From NCBI GenBank assembly GCA_023404495.1, contig JAEYBE010000060.1, positions 1-44,861 on the forward strand: a DNA stretch of 44,861 nt. Direction: 5' to 3'. The notes below the pieces were generated by a model. The model did not search any database and was not told where the DNA came from. It saw nothing but the letters and a program-made list of their open reading frames with translations. Each line of letters opens with the position of its first letter. Position 1 is the stretch's first letter. Below are positions 38,810 through 44,861 of this stretch, piece by piece. The DNA comes from Actinomycetes bacterium. GTDB lineage: Bacteria; Actinomycetota; Thermoleophilia; Solirubrobacterales; JACPNS01. The translations under genes were made by a program, and so were the position numbers.

Positions 38810-39073
38810 ATGGCTCACAAAAAAGGTCTTGGATCCAGCAAGAACGGTCGCGATTCGAACGCCAAGCGCCTCGGCGTGAAGGTCTTCGCCGGCCAGAGCG
38901 TCTCCGGCGGCGAGATCATCGTGCGCCAGCGCGGCACTGTCTACAAGCCCGGCGAGGGCACCGGCATCGGTCGTGATCACACGATTTACGCCGCTCGCGA
39001 GGGCGTCGTGGACTTCGCCACCGGTCGTCATGGCCGCGTGATCAGCGTCTCTGACGCTGCCAGCGCTTCCTAG
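38810..39073 (+). CDS. rpmA: 50S ribosomal protein L27
   Basis: 87 residues, with MAHKKGLGSSKNGRDSNAKR at the start, GGEIIVRQRGTVYKPG in the middle and a C-terminus ending GRVISVSDAASAS. The N-terminal tail begins directly MAHKKG, without the cleavable extension found in Firmicutes. GAGGAG lies 6 nt before the ATG, overlapping the rplU stop. Confidence 0.97.
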   Translation: MAHKKGLGSSKNGRDSNAKRLGVKVFAGQSVSGGEIIVRQRGTVYKPGEGTGIGRDHTIYAAREGVVDFATGRHGRVISVSDAASAS

Positions 39074-39108
39074 GTTTTCGCAGCGCCTGGCGGGCGCCTA
39101 CCGTCGAG

Positions 39109-39114
39109 TATCCT
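39109..39114 (+). promoter_or_regulatory. -10 hexamer upstream of secreted repeat protein
   Basis: TATCCT about 54 nt before the GTG at 39168; leaves room for the GGAG ribosome site at 39154. Confidence 0.4.
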
Positions 39115-39167
39115 CGTGCGAACGGCCGTGTTCTCGGATTGGCCGACTCGGAACGGAGTAATTGCTC

Positions 39168-40802
39168 GTGCTCGCAAGATTCTCAACAGTCTTGGCTCTC
39201 AGCCTGGTGCTCTGCGCATCGCTGGCCGGCGGAGCGAGCGCCAGTCCGGTGGGAACCACGCCGGGGATCAGTATCGAGTCGGAAGCAGGGCGCATGCCCG
39301 GTGGCGTCTACAACACGATGCAGATCGCCGCGCAGTTGCACTATTCGGTGACCGGGTCGAGTTCTGTGCCCAGTGGTACCCCGGAATGCCGGCTCACGGT
39401 CGCAGGCAGCTCGCCCCAGACGATCGAATGGCGCGCCTGCAACACAGCGCCGTTCTCCCACACGGGCACGCCGTTCGCGCCCGGCAACCGCGGCGACTGG
39501 ACTGGCGGCTACGGGTTGAGCACAAGCATCGAAGGCGTCTGGACGTTCTCGGTCCGCATGACGATCGACTCGGTGCTCTACTCGGCGTCGCAGTCCTGGT
39601 CGATGGATTCGACCCAGCCGACGGTCAGCCTCGCTGGTGTTCCGACGCTCGTCAACAGCGCGACTCCGTCGCTGCCCTTCTCGATCGTCGACGCCAATCC
39701 AGGCACTTCGCGGTGCGAGATAACGGCTCCCGACGGCGTCTCCTACGACGGCGTGATCTGCACTAATCCGTTCGTTCCGGCGGCGCTTGCCGACGGGACG
39801 TATCGCTTCTGGGTTCGCCATATCGATGCGACGGGTGACGGATTCATCAACTCAGGCTTTGCTTACAAGAATTTCACCGTCGATACGACGCCGCCGAGCA
39901 TCGCGATTGGCAATTTCGATACGCCGACGGACGTCAGCCAGCACACCTTTTCGTTCAGCGTGACCGGCGGGCAGCCGGACACAACCGCCTGCCGCCACTT
40001 CCTCGCGGATGCACCCTCGCCTTCGGCATGGGGCGCTTGTAACTCCCAAACGTCCTACGGTCCCGTCGATCTTGATGATGGGGTGTGGACGGTTGAGGTC
40101 AAGAACACCGATTCGGCCGGCAATATCGGGATTGACGCGCGCAACATCATTGTCGACACCACCGCGCCTTCGATCACGGTCGACTCGCCGCTCGCCGGTG
40201 AGGTGGTCACCTCGGCAGCGCCTTCAGTGATCGTTTCGGCCGTTGATCCTGCGCCGAACACGGGCGTTGCCGACCTCCGGTGCGCGTATGACGACGGTGA
40301 TCTGACCGCCTGCGACGACGCCGGATTCCTGTCGCGTCAGCTTTCCAATGGCGCGCACACGCTGAACGTGCGTGCGGTCGACGGAGTGGGCAACGTCAGC
40401 ACGCAGGCAGTCGCATTCACAGTGGCTGTCCCGGTGCCGCCAGCGTTGGCGTCGACTCCGGAAAAGGTCGCAAGTGTTCGCTTCAAGCGGACCTCCGGCA
40501 AGACTTCGGGCAAGACCTATCGGCCGCGCGTCCGGGCCACGCTCGGATTCGCAAGTGCGGCAGTTTCGTCCGCGGTCTGCGCCGGAAAGGTGAAACTCAC
40601 CGTCACCGGCAAGCTTCGAGGCAAGTCCAAGACCTACGTGAAGCAGTCGGATCTGCAGCTCGCGCGCGGTGCCTGCTCGGCGTCTGCGACGTTCTCGCTG
40701 CCCAAGGCGTATCGCTCCAAGAGCGTCAAGCTGAGAATCCGCTTCTCAGGCAGCGATCAGCTTGCCGCCTTTGACATTTCAGGGCCGATCAAGAAGCTCT
40801 GA
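39168..40802 (+). CDS. Secreted protein with Ig-like / bacterial surface repeats
   Basis: About 544 residues, with a signal peptide (FSTVLALSLVLCASLAGGASA). The mature part is Ser/Thr/Asp-rich with repeated modules containing pairs such as CRLTV..WRACN, CEITAPDG..VICTNPF, CRHFLAD..WGACN and LRCAYDDG..TACDD, each followed by WTFSVR- or WTVEVKN-like strands and VDTTPPSI / VDTTAPSI linkers. These look like four Ig-like domains, each with a Cys pair for a disulfide. The C-terminal 110 residues are a separate Lys-rich beta domain (KTSGKTYRPRVRATLGF). No cell-wall sorting motif. GTG is chosen because GGAG lies 9 nt upstream; the TTG 2 codons earlier is too close. Confidence 0.7.
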   Translation: MLARFSTVLALSLVLCASLAGGASASPVGTTPGISIESEAGRMPGGVYNTMQIAAQLHYSVTGSSSVPSGTPECRLTVAGSSPQTIEWRACNTAPFSHTGTPFAPGNRGDWTGGYGLSTSIEGVWTFSVRMTIDSVLYSASQSWSMDSTQPTVSLAGVPTLVNSATPSLPFSIVDANPGTSRCEITAPDGVSYDGVICTNPFVPAALADGTYRFWVRHIDATGDGFINSGFAYKNFTVDTTPPSIAIGNFDTPTDVSQHTFSFSVTGGQPDTTACRHFLADAPSPSAWGACNSQTSYGPVDLDDGVWTVEVKNTDSAGNIGIDARNIIVDTTAPSITVDSPLAGEVVTSAAPSVIVSAVDPAPNTGVADLRCAYDDGDLTACDDAGFLSRQLSNGAHTLNVRAVDGVGNVSTQAVAFTVAVPVPPALASTPEKVASVRFKRTSGKTSGKTYRPRVRATLGFASAAVSSAVCAGKVKLTVTGKLRGKSKTYVKQSDLQLARGACSASATFSLPKAYRSKSVKLRIRFSGSDQLAAFDISGPIKKL

Positions 40803-40808
40803 GTCGCC

Positions 40809-40829
40809 AGCTGCGGAAGCTCCGCGGCT
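40809..40829 (+). terminator. Hairpin after secreted repeat gene
   Basis: AGCTGCGGA / TCCGCGGCT, 9 bp with one T-G pair and a 3-nt loop, followed by TTGACTT. Lies 6 bp after the stop at 40802. Confidence 0.5.
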
Positions 40830-40841
40830 TGACTTGGCACC

Positions 40842-40847
40842 TACCAT
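40842..40847 (+). promoter_or_regulatory. -10 hexamer of leaderless obg
   Basis: TACCAT, 6 nt before the GTG at 40854; no ribosome site precedes it. Confidence 0.55.
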
Positions 40848-40853
40848 CAGTAG

Positions 40854-42161
40854 GTGTTCTTTGACCACGTCAAATTTCGCGTCCTGGCCGGGCGCGGCGG
40901 GGACGGCTGCGTCTCATTCCGGCGTGAGGCGCACGTGCCCAAGGGCGGCCCGGATGGCGGCGATGGCGGGCACGGCGGCAACGTTGTGGTCGTTTGCGAC
41001 CCCTCGATGCGCGACCTCCAGCGTTATCGAGGACGCGCCGAGTTTCGCGCCGAGAGCGGCCACCCCGGTGAGGGCAACCGCCGCCACGGATCCACGGGCG
41101 AGCCGCTCGAGCTGCCCGTGCCTCCGGGCACCCGCGTAACGCGTGCCGACGGCGCGGCCGAGGTCGAACTCAATGAGCCTGGCGATGCGTTCGTGATCGC
41201 ACGCGGCGGTACTGGTGGACGCGGCAACAAGCAGTTCACCACCAGCACGCAGCAGGCGCCGCGCTTTGCCGAGCATGGTTTGCCTGGCGAAGAGGTGGAG
41301 CTGGAGCTGCGCCTGCGCTTGCTGGCCGACGCCGGACTGGTCGGGCTGCCGAACGCCGGCAAATCGTCGCTGCTCGATCGCATGACGGCGGCCGCGCCGA
41401 AGATTGCGGACTATCCGTTCACGACACTCGAGCCCGTGCTCGGCACACTCGATTCGGACGATCGACAGCTCGTGCTGGTCGACATCCCGGGCTTGATCGA
41501 GGATGCGCACGCGGGCGCGGGTCTTGGTCACGAGTTCTTGGCCCACGTCGAGCGATGCAAGCTGCTCGTGCACGTGCTTGACCTTGCGCCGCTCGACGGG
41601 ACGGACCCGGTCGAAAACTTCGAGACCGTCGAGCACGAACTGGCCGAGCACGATCAGCGCCTCGCGGAGCTTCCGCGTATTCTCGCGCTGAGCAAGGCCG
41701 ACCTTGTGCCAGGCGACGAAGCGCTCGTCGCGCTCGCCGAATGGCGCGAACGCCTCGGGGAGAAGGTGCTCGACGTCGTATTGACCTCTTCGGCGACGCG
41801 TGAAGGGCTCGATGAACTACGCAAGTCGATCTTTGAACACGCACCGTCGGACGCCGGCGACGTTTTTCCGGCCGGAGAGTCAGAGGCGCGTGAGACGGCG
41901 GCGCGAACCGGCCACATCGTCTACCGCCCGGGCGAGAGCGATGGATTCGCAGTGGAAGAAATTGAGCCGCGGGTATTCGCGGTGCGTGGCAAGGGCATAG
42001 AGCTGTTGCTGGCGAGGTTTGATACCGCGAATGACGAAGCCCTAAGGCATATCGAAGGTCGCCTCAGGCAGATCGGCGTGATCCGCGAACTCGAGCGCAA
42101 AGGCTTCGAATCGGGGGACGAGATCGAGATCGCCGGCGAGCGCTTCGAGTTGGAGGCCTGA
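40854..42161 (+). CDS. obg: Obg/CgtA GTPase
   Basis: Essential GTPase of 50S ribosome assembly and stress control. 435 residues. Gly-rich Obg domain (FFDHVKFRVLAGRGGDGCVS, PKGGPDGGDGGHGGNV), G1 GLPNAGKSSLLD (about 163-174), G2 region PFTTLEPVLG, G3 DIPGLIEDAH (about 210), G4 SKADLV (about 282). The C-terminal OCT domain is present (about 345-435), typical of Gram-positive and actinobacterial Obg. GTG start behind TACCAT. The next gene starts 2 bp later. Confidence 0.96.
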   Translation: MFFDHVKFRVLAGRGGDGCVSFRREAHVPKGGPDGGDGGHGGNVVVVCDPSMRDLQRYRGRAEFRAESGHPGEGNRRHGSTGEPLELPVPPGTRVTRADGAAEVELNEPGDAFVIARGGTGGRGNKQFTTSTQQAPRFAEHGLPGEEVELELRLRLLADAGLVGLPNAGKSSLLDRMTAAAPKIADYPFTTLEPVLGTLDSDDRQLVLVDIPGLIEDAHAGAGLGHEFLAHVERCKLLVHVLDLAPLDGTDPVENFETVEHELAEHDQRLAELPRILALSKADLVPGDEALVALAEWRERLGEKVLDVVLTSSATREGLDELRKSIFEHAPSDAGDVFPAGESEARETAARTGHIVYRPGESDGFAVEEIEPRVFAVRGKGIELLLARFDTANDEALRHIEGRLRQIGVIRELERKGFESGDEIEIAGERFELEA

Positions 42162-42163
42162 TC

Positions 42164-43072
42164 GTGCGCGAGCACTGGGACGAATACAAGCGCTGGATTC
42201 CCGCAGCCGTGATGTCGGTGGTGATCGTCGTCACGCTCGTGATCGTGCTCGGCGGCGGGGACGAGGGGGAGAGGCAGACGGCGTCAGCGCGTCCCGCTGA
42301 GCCGCAGTCGCAGCGAAAGCCTGCAGCGACCGCATCGACCGGCGCAACCGCGAAAGTCACGCCGCAATCCACGGAGAAGGTGACCGGTCCACACGACGAT
42401 CCGGTTCCGATCCTGATGTATCACGTCACCAAGGCCGCCCCAGCGGGCACGCCATACCCGGAGCTATGGGTCACGCCGGCCGATTTCAAGGCGCAGATGC
42501 AGTGGCTTGCCGACAACGGATACACCGGAATCACGATGGCGCAGCTCTTCAAGTACTGGGACGACGGCTTCAAGCTGCCTGACAAGCCTGTCGTGATCAG
42601 CTTTGACGACGGCTATCCAAGCCACGACAAGGTCGCGCGACCGGTTCTGGCCAAGCACCACTGGCCCGGTGTCCTGTTTGTTGAGCTGCGCAACGTCAAC
42701 AACCCGGAGACCGGCCTGACCGCATCGATGGTCAAGCGGCTGATCGCAAGCGGCTGGGAAATCGGCTCGCACACGATCAATCATCCGGACCTGACTTCAA
42801 TCTCGGGCACTCAGCTCGAGGAGGAAGTCGCCGGGTCGCGCAAGCAGATCTCAGAGAAGTTTGGAGTGCCGGTCGACTTCTTCTGTTATCCGGCGGGCAA
42901 TTACAACGACGCCACGATCGCGGCCGTCAAAGCTGCGGGCTACACCGGCGCGACGACCGTGATCGAGGGGGTCGCGACGCCCGATCGGCCGTTCGAGCTC
43001 AAGCGTGTTCGCATTGACGGCGGAGACGGCGTCGACGGATTCGCCGCAAAGATGCGTCAGGCCGACCAGTAG
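42164..43072 (+). CDS. Membrane-anchored polysaccharide deacetylase (NodB domain)
   Basis: 302 residues. N-terminal membrane helix (about 13-30), a Ser/Thr/Ala linker, then a NodB homology domain: ILMYHVT (about 84-90), the metal and base Asp pair in VISFDDGYPSHDKVARPVL (about 143-161), the His pair in EIGSHTINHPDL (about 200-211) and FFCYPAGNYNDATIAAVKAAGY (about 238-259). It removes acetyl groups from peptidoglycan or an exopolysaccharide. Inserted between obg and proB, with short gaps that imply one operon. Confidence 0.9.
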   Translation: MREHWDEYKRWIPAAVMSVVIVVTLVIVLGGGDEGERQTASARPAEPQSQRKPAATASTGATAKVTPQSTEKVTGPHDDPVPILMYHVTKAAPAGTPYPELWVTPADFKAQMQWLADNGYTGITMAQLFKYWDDGFKLPDKPVVISFDDGYPSHDKVARPVLAKHHWPGVLFVELRNVNNPETGLTASMVKRLIASGWEIGSHTINHPDLTSISGTQLEEEVAGSRKQISEKFGVPVDFFCYPAGNYNDATIAAVKAAGYTGATTVIEGVATPDRPFELKRVRIDGGDGVDGFAAKMRQADQ

Positions 43073-43084
43073 CCTGCTCGGCAA

Positions 43085-44176
43085 ATGCCGGTAGTGATCA
43101 AAGTCGGATCGAACGTCGCGACTGACGAGCGCGGCGCCGTGCGCAGCGAGGTGGTCGAGTCGATCGTCGCGCAGGCCGCGGAGCTGCACAAGTCGGGAAC
43201 CGATGTTGTGCTCGTGACCAGCGGGGCGATCTCGCGCGGGATCCAACTGCTGGGGCTCGACGGGCGGCCGAGCGCGATGGCCGAGCTTCAGGCGGCCTCG
43301 GCGGTCGGCCAGGGGCAGGTGTATTCCGCATATGACCGGCTCTTCGCCGAACGGGAGATCGCGACTGGCCAGATCTTGCTGACCGCGAACGATTTCGCGG
43401 CGCGATCGACCTACGTCAACGCGCGGCAGACGCTGCGCAAGTTGCTCGACTGGCACGTAGTGCCGGTGATCAACGAGAACGACACGACGGCGACCGACGA
43501 GATCACTTTTGGCGACAACGACTTTCTCGCGGCGCAGGTTGCCATTCTCGTGGGCGCCCGCCGGCTTGTGCTTGCCACCGACATCGATGCGCTCTACACG
43601 GCCGATCCTTCGGTTGACGCGTCGGCTGTGCGGGTCGCGCGGGTTGACGATTTCGCCGAGCTTGAATCGATGTCGATCGGCGGATCGGCGAGCGCAATCG
43701 GCTCGGGCGGCATGGACTCGAAGGTTCGTGCGGCCGAAATTGCCACTGCCGGCGGGATTGAAGTGGTGGTTTGCGGCGGCAAGCGCGAGGGCGCTGTCGC
43801 ACGCGCGGCGGCCGGGGACGCGGCCGAAGGCACACACTTTGCCGCGCATCCGCAACCGCAGAGCAGCTTCAAACTTTGGATTCGGTATGCCAAGGAGGCC
43901 GCAGGGTCACTGCATGTCGACGGCGGTGCGAAACGCGCCTTGGTCGACCAGGGAACGAGCCTGTTGCCCGTTGGGATCGCCGACGTTGACGGGGAGTTCC
44001 AGGCCGGTGACGCCGTCGAGATCGTCGCGGAGGGTTCGGTGATCGGCAAAGGCATCGTCAACTACAGCGCTGACGAACTGCGCAGGATCAAGGGACTACA
44101 GTCGGAATCAGTCCGAGAGTTGATGCCGCACGCCACGGATGAGGCGGTGCATCGCGACAACCTGGTGCTGACCTGA
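43085..44176 (+). CDS. proB: Glutamate 5-kinase
   Basis: First step of proline synthesis, phosphorylating glutamate. 363 residues. Kinase domain VIKVGSNVAT (about 3-12), VTSGAISRG (about 45), VINENDTTATDEITFGDNDFLAA (about 130-152), GSGGMDSKVRAAEIAT (about 207-222), then a C-terminal PUA domain from about 260. proA is not visible downstream, where a GNAT gene follows 2 bp later. Confidence 0.95.
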   Translation: MPVVIKVGSNVATDERGAVRSEVVESIVAQAAELHKSGTDVVLVTSGAISRGIQLLGLDGRPSAMAELQAASAVGQGQVYSAYDRLFAEREIATGQILLTANDFAARSTYVNARQTLRKLLDWHVVPVINENDTTATDEITFGDNDFLAAQVAILVGARRLVLATDIDALYTADPSVDASAVRVARVDDFAELESMSIGGSASAIGSGGMDSKVRAAEIATAGGIEVVVCGGKREGAVARAAAGDAAEGTHFAAHPQPQSSFKLWIRYAKEAAGSLHVDGGAKRALVDQGTSLLPVGIADVDGEFQAGDAVEIVAEGSVIGKGIVNYSADELRRIKGLQSESVRELMPHATDEAVHRDNLVLT

Positions 44177-44178
44177 CG

Positions 44179-44670
44179 ATGACTGAGGACCAAGTGACGA
44201 CCGAGAACCAGCAGGACGACTACGCGACTTCCGCGACAGGTGACTTTGAGATCGTCGAACTGACGACTTCCGACGAGGACATCGAGCGGATCTATCCGAT
44301 CCTGCGACAGCTGCGTGATCACTTGACACTTGAGGATTTCATCGACCGGTACCGCCAGACATACGACGCGTCGAGCTATCGGATCGTCGGTGTTGTTGTA
44401 GGTGGCGAGCTGCGCGCGATCGCCGGATTCCGCTTCATCCTCAACATGGCCGTCGGAAACGCGCTCTACATCGATGACCTGGTCGTCGGCTCCGAGTGGC
44501 GATCTGCCGGCTACGGCGCCGAGCTCGTGAAGTACCTCGAGGGCGTGGCGATCGCCATCGGCGTGGACGCGATCCGACTCGACTCAGCAGTTCACCGCCT
44601 CGACGCGCACCGCTTCTACGAGCGAGAAGGCTTCTACTTCTACAGCAAGCACTTCGTCCGCGAGCTCTAG
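44179..44670 (+). CDS. GNAT-family N-acetyltransferase
   Basis: 163 residues. An acidic non-conserved head of about 30 residues, then the GNAT fold: GELRAIAGFRFILNMA (about 76-91), ALYIDDLVVGSEWRSAGYGAELVKYLEG (about 95-122) containing the acetyl-CoA loop RSAGYG, and LDSAVHRLDAHRFYEREGFYFYSKHF at the C-terminus. Substrate unknown. Starts 2 bp after proB, so it is the last gene of the obg-deacetylase-proB operon. Confidence 0.9.
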   Translation: MTEDQVTTENQQDDYATSATGDFEIVELTTSDEDIERIYPILRQLRDHLTLEDFIDRYRQTYDASSYRIVGVVVGGELRAIAGFRFILNMAVGNALYIDDLVVGSEWRSAGYGAELVKYLEGVAIAIGVDAIRLDSAVHRLDAHRFYEREGFYFYSKHFVREL

Positions 44671-44698
44671 AGCCGACGCGACCAACCACCCCAAAACC

Positions 44699-44760
44699 CC
44701 GCAAATTGCGTCCAACCTTTGGCACCTGGTGCCAAAGGTTGGTCGGAAATTGCGGCTTTT
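44699..44760. terminator. Strong bidirectional hairpin terminator
   Basis: Core stem CCAACCTTTGGCACC (44712-44726) and its exact complement (44728-44742) around a single T, inside an outer CCGCAA / TTGCGG stem (44699-44704, 44750-44755), followed by CTTTT. It separates the proB operon from the convergent gene at the right edge. Confidence 0.8.
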
Positions 44761-44861
44761 CTAGCTGAGCCTCTGCCGCGCGGCGGATCTGGCGGATCGC
44801 AGTCGAGCCGTGTCGGCGAAAAACTCGAGATATCCCTCGCGACCGCCGAACGCGCGCCAGG
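44761..44861 (-). CDS. C-terminal fragment of an unidentified protein
   Basis: Minus-strand open frame entering from the right edge and ending in TAG at 44761-44763. The last residues read WRAFGGREGYLEFFADT and then an Arg/Ala/Ser-rich tail ending RQRLS. It sits on the far side of the convergent terminator, as a real gene would. Too short to identify. Confidence 0.5.
   Translation of the reverse strand, partial: WRAFGGREGYLEFFADTARLRSARSAARQRLS

Overview
This is a GC-rich chromosomal window with mostly housekeeping content and no phage, transposase or CRISPR. The gene set suggests an actinomycete-type bacterium, most likely of the class Thermoleophilia (Solirubrobacterales). The pointers are mreBCD-mrdA-rodA-rng-rplU-rpmA in one run, a ribosomal protein L21 with a long Ala/Lys/Pro tail, ClpP/ClpX behind trigger factor, and many start codons that sit 6-10 nt behind a TANNNT hexamer (leaderless promoters). 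The class assignment is inference; no rRNA is present.

Region 1 (1-6647) is a phosphate-starvation locus. pstS (partial, minus) is divergent from pstC-pstA-pstB. Beyond pstB lie a two-gene minus operon of zinc-ribbon proteins, a plus-strand zinc-ribbon/membrane/phosphoesterase-like protein, and a stand-alone OmpR-type winged-helix regulator without a receiver domain. Four promoters here (pstS, the zinc-ribbon operon, the phosphoesterase-like gene, the winged-helix gene) share one layout: tandem 11-bp repeats with a TTCAC-like core, exactly 16 bp, then a -10 hexamer. I read these as PHO boxes; together they define a local Pho regulon that includes three uncharacterised zinc-ribbon proteins. 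This is the most interesting part of the window.

Region 2 (6736-11459) is metabolic: a thiolase, two small unknown genes, a minus-strand run of cobalamin adenosyltransferase - OsmC - CoA-pyrophosphatase-type Nudix, and a luciferase-like/SCP2 fusion preceded by a possible leaderless 29-codon ORF.

Region 3 (11460-17240) holds tRNA-His, abutted by a 129-bp element with 14-bp terminal inverted repeats, a secreted metallophosphoesterase, and tRNA-Arg(TCT). The last 20 nt of tRNA-Arg recur perfectly 2.8 kb downstream, bracketing a two-component system, a secreted barrel protein and a small membrane protein: a possible small island or integration scar. A membrane spermidine-synthase-like protein follows.

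Region 4 (17331-30341): TetR with two palindromic operators in front of yceI-FMN reductase; tig, clpP, clpX; a secreted glycosidase-like protein; valS-folC and small membrane proteins; ndk-maf, closed by a perfect 50-bp palindrome.

Region 5 (30538-44670): the cell-elongation cluster mreB-mreC-mreD-mrdA-rodA, then rng, rplU, rpmA, a secreted repeat protein, obg, a polysaccharide deacetylase, proB and a GNAT acetyltransferase, closed by a strong hairpin terminator. A minus-strand gene enters at the right edge.
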